The notes: generated from the letters alone by a model not told the origin. A DNA stretch of 64,000 nt from Streptomyces minutiscleroticus (GCF_014650875.1 NZ_BMVU01000035.1:1-64000); one strand, 5' to 3'. Shown: positions 8,311 through 17,330, counted from the first letter of the stretch. Translations and numbers: made by a program.

Positions 8311-9654
8311 GTGCGCGTGAGGCTGACGATTCTGGGCGGTGGCGGGTTCCGGGTGCCGCTGGTGTACGGGGCGCTGCTCGGGGACCGCGCGGCGGGCCGC
8401 GTCACCCACGTCGTCCTGCACGACCTGGACGCGGACCGGCTCACGGCCGTCTCCCGGGTGCTGGCCGAGCAGGCGGCGGACGTGCCCGACGCGCCGGAGG
8501 TGACCGCGACCACCGACCTCGACGAGGCCCTGCGCGGCGCCGACTTCGTCTTCTCCGCGATCCGCGTCGGCGGCCTCGAGGGGCGCGCGGCGGACGAGCG
8601 GGTGGCGCTCGCCGAGGGCGTGCTCGGCCAGGAGACCGTGGGCGCGGGCGGCATCGCGTACGGCCTGCGCACCGTGCCGGTCGCCGACGACATCGCGCGG
8701 CGCGTGGCCCGGCTCGCCCCCGACGCCTGGGTCATCAACTTCACCAACCCGGCCGGCCTGGTCACCGAGGCCATGTCCCGCCACCTGGGCGACCGGGTGA
8801 TCGGCATCTGCGACTCGCCGGTGGGCCTGGGCCGCCGCGTCGCCCGCGTCCTGGGCGCCGACCCGCGCGAGGCGTGGATCGACTACGTCGGCCTCAACCA
8901 CCTCGGCTGGGTGCGCGGCCTGCGCGTCGACGGCCGCGACGAACTCCCGCGCCTGCTGGCCGACCCGCGGCTGCTCGGCTCCTTCGAGGAGGGCAGGCTG
9001 TTCGGCCCCGACTGGCTGCGGGCGCTGGGCATGATCCCCAACGAGTACCTGCACTACTACTACTTCAACCGCGAGACCGTGCGCGCCTACCAGGAGGCGG
9101 AGCGGACCCGCGGCGCCTTCCTGCGCGACCAGCAGGCGCGGTTCTACGCACAGGCGGTGCGGCCCGGCACGTCCGCGCTCGCGGCCTGGGAGTCCACCCG
9201 CGCCGAGCGCGAGGCGACGTACATGTCCGAGAACCGGGACACGGCCGGCGCGGGCGAGCGCGAGGCCGACGACCTCTCCGGCGGCTACGAGAAGGTGGCG
9301 CTCGCCCTGATGCGGGCCGTCGCCCGCGACGAGCGCACCACCCTGATCCTCAACGTCCGCAACGGCCGCACCCTGGCCGCGCTCGACGCGGACGCCGTGA
9401 TCGAGGTGCCCTGCCTCGTCGACGCAGGCGGCGCGCACCCCGTGGCCGCCGACCCGCTGCCGGACCACGCCACCGGACTGGTCTGCTCGGTCAAGGCCGT
9501 GGAGCGCGAGGTGCTGGCCGCCGCCGCGTCCGGCTCCCGCGCGACGGCCGTCAAGGCCTTCGCCCTGCACCCGCTCGTCGACTCCGTGGGCGTCGCCCGC
9601 CGCCTCGTCGACGGCTACACGGCGGCGCATCCGGGGCTGGCCTATTTGAGGTAG
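8311..9654 (+). CDS. GH4-family 6-phospho-glycosidase (6-phospho-beta-glucosidase type)
   Basis: 447-residue cytoplasmic enzyme of glycoside hydrolase family 4, which cleaves 6-phospho-glycosides by an unusual NAD- and Mn-dependent oxidation/elimination mechanism. Visible are the N-terminal NAD-binding LTILGGGGFRVP, the INFTNPAGLVTEA loop, the metal-site segment ICDSPVGL (Cys) and the GLNHLGW segment (His). The family also contains alpha-specific members; the CDSP/NHLGW arrangement resembles the 6-phospho-beta-glucosidase (LicH/CelF) branch. Start: GTG 8311, or GTG 8317 behind GAAGG at 8301. No PTS transporter is adjacent, so the source of the phosphorylated substrate is not clear from the window. 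Confidence 0.9.
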   Translation: MRVRLTILGGGGFRVPLVYGALLGDRAAGRVTHVVLHDLDADRLTAVSRVLAEQAADVPDAPEVTATTDLDEALRGADFVFSAIRVGGLEGRAADERVALAEGVLGQETVGAGGIAYGLRTVPVADDIARRVARLAPDAWVINFTNPAGLVTEAMSRHLGDRVIGICDSPVGLGRRVARVLGADPREAWIDYVGLNHLGWVRGLRVDGRDELPRLLADPRLLGSFEEGRLFGPDWLRALGMIPNEYLHYYYFNRETVRAYQEAERTRGAFLRDQQARFYAQAVRPGTSALAAWESTRAEREATYMSENRDTAGAGEREADDLSGGYEKVALALMRAVARDERTTLILNVRNGRTLAALDADAVIEVPCLVDAGGAHPVAADPLPDHATGLVCSVKAVEREVLAAAASGSRATAVKAFALHPLVDSVGVARRLVDGYTAAHPGLAYLR

Positions 9655-9804
9655 CGGACCGTCCGAGGCACAGGTTTCCCATCGGGCCGGGCCGGGCGCA
9701 GCCGGTCGGGCACGCGGACCCGGAGGCCGCCCCTGCGCCCTGCCTGGCGGAACCGGCGGGGGCGTGGGGTCGCTAGACGCCCACCGGCCCGGGCGGCCCC
9801 CGGG

Positions 9805-11013
9805 TCAGACCGCCAGCGGCCGGTCCGCCGCGGGCTGCGGCCGCACGGCGAGTCCGGCCGCGGCGGCCGGAGCGGCCGGAGCGGCCGGAGCGGCCGGAGC
9901 AGTCGTGGCGGCCGGAGCGGTCGCAGCCGCGGGGCCGGGCACGGGGGCCGGCTCCGCCGGGGCGTCCGTGCGCTGCTGCTGGGGCAGGGAGACCGGCCGC
10001 ACCGGACGCGGCCCGGCGACCACCGCGTAGTCCTGGCCGAGGAACGGCGGCACCACGTCGCCCGGGTCCTCGCCGAGCGCCAGCCGGACCGCCGCCCAGG
10101 GAGCGTTGATCCCGCACAGGGACAGCTGGTGCAGCCCGCCGGCCGGGCGCGTGTTGACGTCGAGCAGCACCGGCTCACCGCCGTGCACGCGGAACTGGAT
10201 GTTGGAGAGGTGGTGCAGCCCGAAGTTCTCCGCGATCAGCCGGGCCGGCTCGATCCAGCGGGGATGGAGCGTGAAGCCGCGCCGCCGCCCGTTCTTCGTC
10301 CGGCCCACGGCCATCCGCACCCGCCCGTCCGTCCCGGTCAGGCAGTCGACGGACACCTCGGGCTCCGTCAGCAGCGGCATCACCAGCCAGTCGACCGGCT
10401 CCTCGGTGCGCCGCAGGGCGTCGAGCACCAGGTCCAGCGGCACGTACGGGCTCGGGAACCCGCCCAGGTGCAGCAGTGAGAAGGGGGAGCGGGTGACGAT
10501 GCGGAAGCCCATGCCGCCCGCGCCCGTCGCCGGCTTGAAGCACGCCTTGTGCCCGGCCGCCTCCAGCGCGTCGACGGCGGCGAGAAGCTCCTCGGCCGAC
10601 CGCACCCGCGACCACGGCGGCACCGGCACGCCGAGCGCCCGGACCGCCTCGTACGCGGTCACCTTGTCCTGGAAGGTGGCCACGGCCCGCGCGGACGGCG
10701 CCAGCAGCGCCGTGCCGACGGCCGCGAACTCCTCGCGGTGCTCCACCAGCGCCGCCTGGTGCAGCACCGGCACGAACACGTCGATGCCCCGCCGGGCGCA
10801 CTGGTCCAGGGCGTACTCGACGTACGCGGCGGTGGACAGGCCCTCCGGCTCCATGGCGGCGGTGTCGGCGGCGGCGAGGACGGGGGAGTCCGGGTCGCCG
10901 TGGGTGGCGTGGATCTCGACGGGACGGCCCTGCGGATTACTTCGCAGCTGATCCATGAAGAACACGTTCTCCGCGTACGTGCGGTTGAGCCAGACGCGTA
11001 CGCGAGAGACCAT
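9805..11013 (-). CDS. ATP-grasp domain protein of unknown substrate
   Basis: 402 residues. Residues about 100-310 form an ATP-grasp fold: FQDKVTAYEAVRALGVPVP (domain entry), ACFKPATGAGGMGFR (ATP lysine and Gly loop), and the Mg-binding end FRVHGGEPVLLDVNTRPAGG. ATP-grasp enzymes join a carboxylate, via acyl-phosphate, to an amine or thiol; the partner here is unknown. The last 60 or so residues are a low-complexity Ala/Pro tail encoded partly by a 9-bp tandem repeat. It diverges from the metallophosphoesterase/PPTase pair. The ligase and PPTase together hint at peptide or specialised metabolism, but no synthetase is present. Confidence 0.85.
   Translation of the reverse strand: MVSRVRVWLNRTYAENVFFMDQLRSNPQGRPVEIHATHGDPDSPVLAAADTAAMEPEGLSTAAYVEYALDQCARRGIDVFVPVLHQAALVEHREEFAAVGTALLAPSARAVATFQDKVTAYEAVRALGVPVPPWSRVRSAEELLAAVDALEAAGHKACFKPATGAGGMGFRIVTRSPFSLLHLGGFPSPYVPLDLVLDALRRTEEPVDWLVMPLLTEPEVSVDCLTGTDGRVRMAVGRTKNGRRRGFTLHPRWIEPARLIAENFGLHHLSNIQFRVHGGEPVLLDVNTRPAGGLHQLSLCGINAPWAAVRLALGEDPGDVVPPFLGQDYAVVAGPRPVRPVSLPQQQRTDAPAEPAPVPGPAAATAPAATTAPAAPAAPAAPAAAAGLAVRPQPAADRPLAV
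9863..9898. repeat. 9-bp tandem repeat in the ATP-grasp gene tail
   Basis: Four exact copies of GCGGCCGGA, followed by degenerate copies to about 9930. They encode an Ala-Ala-Pro-type tail on the minus strand. Copy number could vary by slippage without changing frame. Confidence 0.85.
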
Positions 11014-11132
11014 GCAGGCCGCCTTTCGGGGTTCGCGGGCAGGGCGAAGCAGGCCGTGCCCGGCCGGGGAGTAGGGAGGTACACCAAACCGCCGTTCGGA
11101 AACGGGAGTTCGTGAGCGGTCGTGTGAGGCCG

Positions 11133-11138
11133 ATCATA
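11133..11138 (-). promoter_or_regulatory. Possible -10 element for the ATP-grasp gene
   Basis: On the minus strand TATGAT, a near-consensus -10 hexamer, lies about 120 bases before the start codon in otherwise GC-rich sequence. No convincing -35 at the right distance. Confidence 0.35.
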
Positions 11139-11286
11139 GGGGTTTCCGGGGCACGGTGCTGCTACACCCGTGTTACGGATCCGGGCAGACGGTGGTCCGG
11201 CCGGGCGCGCGCCCCGCCGGGAGGCTCCTGTACGGTCGTCCGGAGCGTGTTCTTGTGTACGTGTCAGGATTCGTGGAGGGGGCGGC

Positions 11287-12195
11287 GTGGAGTCGACGGC
11301 TGACCGGTCCGGCCGGCTGCTGGCCATCAGCGATCTGCACATCGGGTACGCCGAGAACCGTGCCCTCGTCGAGGCGATGCGCCCGGAGACCGACGACGAC
11401 TGGCTGCTGGTGGCCGGCGACGTCTCGGAGATCTCCACCGACATCCGCTGGGCGCTCAAGACCCTCGCGGGCCGCTTCCGCAAGGTCGTCTGGGCTCCCG
11501 GCAACCACGAGCTGTGGACCCACCCCTCGGACCCCGTGACGCTGCGCGGCGTCGCCCGCTACGAGCACCTGGTCGGGATGTGCCGCGAGCTGGGCGTGGT
11601 GACCCCCGAGGACCCGTACCCCGTGTGGGAGGGGCCCGGCGGGCCCGTCGCGGTCGCCCCCCTCTTCCTGCTCTACGACTACTCGTTCCTGCCGAAGGGC
11701 TGCGCCACCAAGGAGGAGGGGCTGGCCTACGCGCACGGGACGGGCGTCGTCTGCACCGACGAGCACCTGCTGCACCCCGATCCGTACCCGAGCCGCGAGG
11801 ACTGGTGCGCGGCGCGGGTCGCGGAGACCGCGCGCAGGCTGGACGCGCTGCCGGACGACCTGCCGACGGTGCTGGTCAACCACTATCCGCTGGACCGGCA
11901 CCCCACCGACGTCCTGTGGTACCCCGAGTTCGCGATGTGGTGCGGCACCACGGCCACCGCGGACTGGCACCGCAGGTACCGCGCCGCCGCCATGGTCTAC
12001 GGGCACCTGCACATCCCCCGCAGCACCCGGCTCGACGGCGTCCCCTTCGAAGAGGTCTCCGTGGGATACCCCCGCGAGTGGCGCAAGCGCACGCAACCGC
12101 CGGGCCGGCTGCGCCGCATTCTGCCGATGGAGGTCGGATCCAGTGATCGAGGAACTGCTCCCGGACTCGGTCGTGGCCGTGGAGGCGCACGGTGA
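11287..12195 (+). CDS. Calcineurin-like metallophosphoesterase
   Basis: 302 residues with the complete two-metal phosphoesterase motif series: SDLHIGY, AGDVSE, PGNHE, VNHYPL and GHLHIPR. The substrate (nucleotide, phosphoprotein or other phosphoester) cannot be read from sequence. The GTG at 11287 is preceded by GGAGGGGG. Its last 53 bases overlap the next gene, so the two are almost certainly co-transcribed. A conserved pairing of a phosphoesterase with a phosphopantetheinyl transferase is suggestive: it might remove a 4'-phosphopantetheine group or process CoA-derived by-product, which is inference only. Confidence 0.9.
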   Translation: MESTADRSGRLLAISDLHIGYAENRALVEAMRPETDDDWLLVAGDVSEISTDIRWALKTLAGRFRKVVWAPGNHELWTHPSDPVTLRGVARYEHLVGMCRELGVVTPEDPYPVWEGPGGPVAVAPLFLLYDYSFLPKGCATKEEGLAYAHGTGVVCTDEHLLHPDPYPSREDWCAARVAETARRLDALPDDLPTVLVNHYPLDRHPTDVLWYPEFAMWCGTTATADWHRRYRAAAMVYGHLHIPRSTRLDGVPFEEVSVGYPREWRKRTQPPGRLRRILPMEVGSSDRGTAPGLGRGRGGAR

Positions 12196-12823
12196 CGAGC
12201 CCGTCGCGGGCACGACGCTGTACCCCGAGGAGGAGGCGCTGATCGCCCGGGCGGTGGAGAAGCGGCGCCGGGAGTTCACCGTCGTCCGCGGCTGCGCGCG
12301 CCGCGCCATGGAGAAGCTGGGCGTGCCCCCGCACCCCGTCGTGTCCGGGGAGCGCGGCGCCCCGCAATGGCCGGACGGCGTGATCGGCAGCATGACGCAC
12401 TGCGAGGGCTACGGCGCCGCGGCGCTCGCCCGCGCCGCCGACCTCGCCTCCCTCGGCATCGACGCCGAGCTCCATCTGCAGTTGCCGCAGGACGTGCTCC
12501 CCGCGGTGTCGCTGCCCGCGGAGCGGCGGCGGCTGGAGGACCTCGCCCTGGACCGTCCCGCCGTCCACTGGGACCGGCTCCTGTTCAGCGCGAAGGAGTC
12601 CGTCTACAAGGCGTGGTTCCCGCTCACCCGCAAGTGGCTGGACTTCTCCGAGGCGGACATCGAGCTGTTCACCGACCCGGAGGACCCGTCCTCCGGCCGG
12701 CTGCGCGCCCGGCTGCTGGTGCCGGGCCCGGTGGTCGGCGGCCACCGCCGCGACCACTTCGACGGCCGCTGGACCGTACGCGACGGCCTGCTGGCCACGG
12801 CGGTGACGGTGCCGCACGCCTGA
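12143..12823 (+). CDS. 4'-phosphopantetheinyl transferase, Sfp/EntD type
   Basis: 226 residues. Transfers the phosphopantetheine arm of CoA to a serine of acyl- or peptidyl-carrier proteins. Both family signatures are present: SLGIDAE (Mg-binding Asp/Glu) and FSAKESVYKAW, plus the upstream GSMTHCEGYGAAALA block. The GTG at 12143 has GGAGG 9 bases upstream, inside the metallophosphoesterase gene. No carrier protein or synthase lies in the window, so this is probably a stand-alone enzyme serving clusters elsewhere, as streptomycete Sfp-type enzymes often do. Confidence 0.92.
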   Translation: MIEELLPDSVVAVEAHGDEPVAGTTLYPEEEALIARAVEKRRREFTVVRGCARRAMEKLGVPPHPVVSGERGAPQWPDGVIGSMTHCEGYGAAALARAADLASLGIDAELHLQLPQDVLPAVSLPAERRRLEDLALDRPAVHWDRLLFSAKESVYKAWFPLTRKWLDFSEADIELFTDPEDPSSGRLRARLLVPGPVVGGHRRDHFDGRWTVRDGLLATAVTVPHA

Positions 12824-13179
12824 GGACGGCCGGGCGGCCGGACGCCGCCGTCCGTCCTGGTGCGGACGATGCAGGTCGTCCTGATGAGGGCGCCGCCGTC
12901 CGTCCTGGTGCGGACGGCGCCGGCCGCGCGACGCCCGGGGCGCCGTCCTCGTGCCGGCGGCGGTGAGGACGCCCGCCGGACGGTGCGGGCGGCTGCGCAA
13001 GCGCGCGACGCCCGCCGCCGGGCCGTGCCGCCGCCGGACGCGACCCCGGCGGGCGGGGCGGGCACGGACGGCGGACGAGACCCGGCGGGCGGGACGGGCG
13101 CGGGTGGTGGACGGCCGGCGTCCGCCACGCCACCCCGGGGCCCGTCCGCGGGCGCGTCCGCCGCGTCGGTCCGCCGTCC
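12824..13179. other. Non-coding GC-rich gap with a 26-bp direct repeat
   Basis: No supported gene. A 26-base stretch beginning CGCCGCCGTCCG and ending GTGCGGACG occurs at 12843-12868 and exactly again at 12891-12916. The rest is rich in CGG/GCC runs with local palindromes. It separates the convergent PPTase gene and the small minus-strand gene and may include termination signals. Confidence 0.6.
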
Positions 13180-13413
13180 TCAGCCGGGGCCGGGATACCA
13201 GGCGTGCAGCAGTCTGAAGAAGGCATCCTCATTGCCCTCCAGGCCCGCGGCGGCCAGGGCCTGCTCCGCCTCGGCCAGGGCGGAGGGCGGCACCATCACC
13301 GGCGGCCGGCCGCTGTCGGGCGGGCCGTCCAGCGCGGCCCGCACCGTGTGCAACAGGCGCAGGTACGCCTGCACGGCCGTGCGTTCGCTGTCGGTCAGTA
13401 CGGCGGTCGGCAT
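13180..13413 (-). CDS. Small conserved-looking protein, unknown function
   Basis: 77 residues starting MPTAVLTDSERTAVQAYL, mainly helical and soluble, with no signal or membrane segment. The ATG at 13413 has a GGGAGAG site, and codon use matches neighbours, which supports a real gene. A much longer frame runs upstream but overlaps the hydrolase antisense. Function unknown; it may form a small helical bundle. It diverges from the alpha/beta hydrolase gene. Confidence 0.65.
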   Translation of the reverse strand: MPTAVLTDSERTAVQAYLRLLHTVRAALDGPPDSGRPPVMVPPSALAEAEQALAAAGLEGNEDAFFRLLHAWYPGPG

Positions 13414-13567
13414 CGGACGGCTCTCCCTGTCGTCTTCGTCGTCTTCTCCGGCCTCACGGCCTGTCTCGCCCCGCGGCCGTTCCCCCGAGGTACCGGCCGC
13501 CCCGCGCACGGAGCCGGGGCGCACCGACCAGCTTGCCGTCCGCCACTGACAATCCCCCCTGACCAGC

Positions 13568-13597
13568 TTGTGGGCACCCGGCCCACGGCGGAAGGAT
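13568..13597 (+). promoter_or_regulatory. Promoter-like element for the hydrolase gene
   Basis: TTGTGG (13568-13573) and AAGGAT (13592-13597) are 18 bases apart. The sequence GACCAGCTTG occurs at 13526-13535 and again at 13561-13570, overlapping the -35, and could be a regulator site. Confidence 0.4.
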
Positions 13598-13689
13598 TCC
13601 GGCGACATCCCAAGGGGGACATGCGTTTTAAGCTGGAAGAACGGGCTGGGGGCCGCCCTCGGGCGGCCGGGCGGACGGGAGGGACCCCG

Positions 13690-14733
13690 GTGGCCCACGT
13701 TCCACGGCAGCGTCCGCGGCGCAGCTTCCGGCTGCGCCCGGTGGGCGACAGCGAGCTGCGGCTGCACCACCGCGTCGTGCACGGTTACCGCCGCGCCTAC
13801 CGCATGGCCGGCCAGGGCCCTCCGCTCGTCCTCATCCACGGCATCGGCGACTCCTCCGCCACCTGGGCCGAGCTCATCCCCGACCTGGCCCGCACCCACA
13901 CCGTGGTCGCCCCGGACCTGCTGGGCCACGGCGCCTCGGACAAGCCGCGGGCCGACTACTCGGTGGCCGCGTACGCCAACGGCCTGCGCGACCTGCTGAC
14001 GACCCTGGACATCGAGCAGGCCACGCTCGTCGGGCACTCGCTGGGCGGCGGCGTCGCCATGCAGTTCGCGTACCAGTTCCCCGAGCGCACCGAGCGGCTC
14101 GTCCTGGTCAGCGCGGGCGGCGTGGGCCGCGAGGTGAACCCGGTGCTGCGCACGGTCTCCCTGCCCGGCGCCCACCTGATGCTGTCCGCCCTGCAGCTGC
14201 CGGGCATGCGCCTGTACGTGGGGCTGTTCGCGCACCTGATGCGGCTGCTGGACACCGACCTGGGGCAGGACGCCTCGGAACTGCTGACCCTCGTGGACGC
14301 GCTGCCCGACGCGACCTCCCGCAGCGCCTTCATCCGCACCCTGCGGGCCGTGGTCGACTGGCGGGGGCAGGTGGTCACCATGCTCGACCGCTGCTACCTG
14401 ACCGAGGGCATGCCCACGATGCTCATCTGGGGCGACCGCGACGGCGTGGTGCCCGTGCGGCACGCCTACGGGGCGCACGAGGCGATGCCCGGCAGCCGGC
14501 TGGAGATCTTCGAGGGGGCGGGGCACTTCCCGTTCCACAGCGACCCGGCCCGCTTCCTGTCCCTCGTCCAGGACTTCACCGGCACCACGAGCCCGGCCGA
14601 CTGGAGCCGCGAGCGCTGGCGCGAGCTGCTGCTGGCCGGCCGTCCGGGCAGCGCGGCGGGACAGCCCGACACGCCCCTGGCCCGCGCGGTCGAGCGCGAG
14701 CTGCAGGAGGCGAGCGAGCGCAGCGCCACCTGA
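13690..14733 (+). CDS. Alpha/beta-fold hydrolase
   Basis: 347 residues with the esterase/epoxide-hydrolase-type fold: HGIGDSSATWAELIP oxyanion region, nucleophile elbow GHSLGGG, acidic residue in IWGDRDGVVP and histidine in GAGHFPFH. Substrate unknown. The GTG at 13690 is chosen: GGAGG sits 7 bases upstream, and the 23 codons from an upstream ATG (13621) have unusually many A/T third positions for this genome, so they look untranslated. The basic N-terminus (RQRPRRSFRLRP) is not a signal peptide. No operon partner. Confidence 0.9.
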   Translation: MAHVPRQRPRRSFRLRPVGDSELRLHHRVVHGYRRAYRMAGQGPPLVLIHGIGDSSATWAELIPDLARTHTVVAPDLLGHGASDKPRADYSVAAYANGLRDLLTTLDIEQATLVGHSLGGGVAMQFAYQFPERTERLVLVSAGGVGREVNPVLRTVSLPGAHLMLSALQLPGMRLYVGLFAHLMRLLDTDLGQDASELLTLVDALPDATSRSAFIRTLRAVVDWRGQVVTMLDRCYLTEGMPTMLIWGDRDGVVPVRHAYGAHEAMPGSRLEIFEGAGHFPFHSDPARFLSLVQDFTGTTSPADWSRERWRELLLAGRPGSAAGQPDTPLARAVERELQEASERSAT

Positions 14734-14770
14734 CCCCGCACGGCCGTACCGGCGCGCCGGGCGCCCGGGC

Positions 14771-15982
14771 TCAGCGGGGAGCGCGCTCGGGGACGCCGCT
14801 CCCCGGCCTGGCCGCGGACCGCCCCCGTACGGCCGCGACGACGGGGGAGCGGCGCAGGGCGAGGGAGATGCGGACGAGGTCACGGGGGCCGTCGGCGAGG
14901 CCCGGGGGAGCGTCGGCCGCCTCCGCCGAGCCGGCGACGCGGCCCTCGGGGTCGGCGGTCCTGGCCCGCAGGGCCGCCACGACCATCGCCGCGTCGGCCT
15001 CCGCCCGCGCCCGGTCCGCGCCGGAGCCCGCCGCGAGGGCCGCCGCGCGGGCGGCCGCGCGCACCCCGGCGTCGAAGTACGGGTACAGCGCGAGCATGCC
15101 GTCGTGGATCTGCGCCTCCCGGTGGACGACCCGCAGCCCGGCCGGTGTCCACCAGGACATCCGCACCGCCCGGTCCCGGTGCGCGGACACCGGCCGCAGC
15201 TCCCGCCACAGCGGGCCGAGCCTGTGGTACGCCGACCGGGCCGCCCAGCCGTCCGCGAGGCGCGGTCCCGCCAGGGGCAGGGCGAAGCCGACCGCGCTGA
15301 CCTGCGCCCCGACCGACGCCAGGACGGGCGCGGCGCAGCTGCTCAGGGCGTCCAGGTCGCCGCCGTACCAGCGGGCGGCCACGGCCGCGGAGCGGGCCGC
15401 CAGCGAGGCGAGGACGCACACGTGGCCGACCACGACGACCGTCAGCCCCGCGCGCAGCCAGCCGCGCACCCGGCGGGCCCAGCGCCGGCAGAGGTGGATC
15501 ATCGCGACGACCGCGACGGCCAGCGCCACCAGGTGGAGCACGATCATCTCGCGGAGGTACGGCGCGGTGGCGTAGTACGTGTCCAGGTCGCGGGGCCCCT
15601 CCGCCGGGGCGTCGCCGAGCAGGAACAGCACCACGATGCCCGTGATCACCGCGCCGTGGCCGAGGACCAGCCGGCGGGTGGTGCGCCGCAGGGCCCGGGG
15701 CGTGCCGCCGCGCCAGTGCGCGAGGAGGACCAGGCAGGCGGCGCCGCAGGCGTTCAGCAGGCACGAGGCCAGCACCGCGGAGGCGTTGGCGGTGCCGGTG
15801 AGCCGGTCCACCGCGGCGGCCGCCGTCGGGGCCGAGCACAGGAAGGCCGCCCCGGACAGGGCGATCAGCGCGCACACCGGACGCACCAGGGGATCGCGCC
15901 AGTCGCGCAGCAGCGCGGGCAGCCTGAGGGCGAGCGCGCCGGCCATCGCGGCCGCGGGCAGGTAGGAGAGGGAGCCGTCCAT
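14771..15982 (-). CDS. Seven-helix membrane protein, MAB_1171c/DUF6545-like
   Basis: 403 residues. Seven hydrophobic segments fill residues about 5-245; the remaining 155 or so residues are hydrophilic and probably cytoplasmic, with an Ala/Arg-rich part. The arrangement and the segment WWTPAGLRVVHREAQIHDGMLALYP resemble the actinobacterial MAB_1171c family (DUF6545), labelled putative transporters without demonstrated substrate. It is third in line after an XRE regulator and an ImmA/IrrE peptidase on the same strand, a grouping I recall for this family. The start at 15982 is uncertain because no strong ribosome binding site is visible. Confidence 0.75.
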   Translation of the reverse strand: MDGSLSYLPAAAMAGALALRLPALLRDWRDPLVRPVCALIALSGAAFLCSAPTAAAAVDRLTGTANASAVLASCLLNACGAACLVLLAHWRGGTPRALRRTTRRLVLGHGAVITGIVVLFLLGDAPAEGPRDLDTYYATAPYLREMIVLHLVALAVAVVAMIHLCRRWARRVRGWLRAGLTVVVVGHVCVLASLAARSAAVAARWYGGDLDALSSCAAPVLASVGAQVSAVGFALPLAGPRLADGWAARSAYHRLGPLWRELRPVSAHRDRAVRMSWWTPAGLRVVHREAQIHDGMLALYPYFDAGVRAAARAAALAAGSGADRARAEADAAMVVAALRARTADPEGRVAGSAEAADAPPGLADGPRDLVRISLALRRSPVVAAVRGRSAARPGSGVPERAPR

Positions 15983-16107
15983 GTCGTCGGTGCCGCCGGC
16001 CTCGTCGTTCCCGTCGCTCCCGGTGCGCCGCCGGGGCCGCCGCGGACGTCGTGCCGCGCGGTCCGCGCTCCGGGGGCCGGGGGCGGCGGTGCGCACCGGC
16101 CGCGTCG

Positions 16108-16656
16108 TCAGCCGCACGGCGCCCCGTGGCCCAGGGAGGCCGCGATCCGGCCCGCCACGTCGTCCCGCGGGACGGGCCCGCGCCGCCCCGGTCCGGCCAG
16201 CCAGCCGCGGCATCTGCTGGCGAGCAGCAGCCCGAAGCACTCGGCCTCCTTCTCCTCGGCCAGGTCGAAGCGGGTGCGCGCGGCCACCTTCAGGACCGTC
16301 GCCCGCAGGTCGGCGGAGTCCGACAGCAGCCGGGCGGCCACCGCCGCGCCCGGCACGTGGTGGGCGCAGTGCCCGGTCCTCATGTGCCACAGCTCGTGGC
16401 CCAGTATCACCAACTGGTGCTCGGGGGCGGTGCGCTCCTCAATGACCACGAGGTCCTGGTCCGCCATGTCCAGCCACAGACCGCTGGCGGTGCCCGGCGG
16501 GAAGACGGCCGTGCGGTGCCGCACGGGGCGCCCGCGCCGCCCGCTCATGCCCTCGCACAGGGCGGTGTACAGGTCGGCGGGGCGCGCGGGGGCGGGGAGC
16601 GACAGTCCGCCGACCAGCTCGCCGCACAGCCGGCGCATGTCCCTCCCGATGCCCAT
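16108..16656 (-). CDS. ImmA/IrrE-family metallo-endopeptidase
   Basis: 182 residues. The zinc site HELWH is visible in LGHELWHMRTGH, and the downstream acidic ligand is likely in EEKEAECFG. Such peptidases cleave a partner repressor or regulator in response to a signal (ImmA in Bacillus ICEs, IrrE in Deinococcus). Start choices: ATG 16656 (GGGAGG close by), ATG 16638, or GTG 16674, whose GTGA overlaps the stop of the upstream XRE gene. The XRE protein directly upstream is the natural candidate target. There are no integrase or conjugation genes nearby, so it is not obviously part of a mobile element. Confidence 0.85.
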   Translation of the reverse strand: MGIGRDMRRLCGELVGGLSLPAPARPADLYTALCEGMSGRRGRPVRHRTAVFPPGTASGLWLDMADQDLVVIEERTAPEHQLVILGHELWHMRTGHCAHHVPGAAVAARLLSDSADLRATVLKVAARTRFDLAEEKEAECFGLLLASRCRGWLAGPGRRGPVPRDDVAGRIAASLGHGAPCG

Positions 16657-16670
16657 GTCCCTCCCGCGGA

Positions 16671-17330
16671 TCACGACGACTCGGGCCGCCTGACGCTCTC
16701 CAGCAGCATGTCCAGCCATTCCGCGACCTTGTCGCGGTGCTGGTCGGTCGGTAACTGCGCGGCGCGCCAGGCGATGCCCCGTACGCCGTGGTCCTGCAGC
16801 AGCCGCTCGAACGGGTCGGCCTCGGCCGGTCCCGACCGCCGCTCGCGGCCGGCGAGCTGCTGGAGCAGGTCCTGCTCGATCCGCTGCAGGGCGCCGGCCA
16901 GCGCCTCGGGGTCCTCGGCCGTCAGGAACCCGGCGTGCACCCGGAAGAAGCGCTGCAGGGCGTCGCAGTGCTCCATGGTGGGGCGCCGGTCGCCGTTGAT
17001 GAGGGCGCCCGCCTGCTGGCGGGACATGCCCGCGCCGTCCGCCATCTCCTGCTGCGTGTAGCGCCGGCCGTTGGGTTTCAGGCGGGTGCGCCGCAGCAGG
17101 TCCAGGCGCTGCAGGAAGCGGGCCTGCAGATCCGGCTCGCCGGCCGGACGCCCGCTCAGCAGTGCCTTGACCACGGGCTCCGGCACGCCCGACGCGGCGG
17201 AGAGGCGCCGCACGTCGAACACCTCGCTGTGCGGCGCGCCGAGCCGGTCGGCGAGGGCGGCGACACGGGCCACGACCGCCGGCAGCAGACCCGTCGACGT
17301 GGCGCCCGGAACCTCGAAGCCTTCCGTCAC
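16671..17330 (-). CDS. XRE-type helix-turn-helix regulator (ImmR-like partner)
   Basis: 219 residues. The HTH lies at about 88-135 (YTQQEMADGAGMSRQQAGALINGDRRP), followed by a helical C-terminal region. It is unusual that about 85 residues precede the HTH, where XRE repressors usually start with it; this part (RLSAASGVPEPVVKALLSG) looks like a degenerate second HTH. The GTG at 17330 has AGGAG 9 bases upstream. It is first in the XRE-peptidase-membrane protein set and diverges from an MmyB-like protein, with a palindrome between them. Confidence 0.82.
   Translation of the reverse strand: MTEGFEVPGATSTGLLPAVVARVAALADRLGAPHSEVFDVRRLSAASGVPEPVVKALLSGRPAGEPDLQARFLQRLDLLRRTRLKPNGRRYTQQEMADGAGMSRQQAGALINGDRRPTMEHCDALQRFFRVHAGFLTAEDPEALAGALQRIEQDLLQQLAGRERRSGPAEADPFERLLQDHGVRGIAWRAAQLPTDQHRDKVAEWLDMLLESVRRPESS

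Noticed and set aside
9805..12823. Biosynthetic gene cluster around the PPTase
   Set aside because: No PKS, NRPS, terpene or RiPP core gene lies within the window; the PPTase is likely generic.
13621..13689. Upstream ATG for the alpha/beta hydrolase
   Set aside because: Codons there use many A/T third bases unlike the genome, and a GTG at 13690 has a much better ribosome binding site.
16108..17330. Toxin-antitoxin or prophage repressor pair
   Set aside because: The ImmA/XRE order resembles them, but there is no integrase, excisionase or conjugation gene, and lengths fit a chromosomal regulator.
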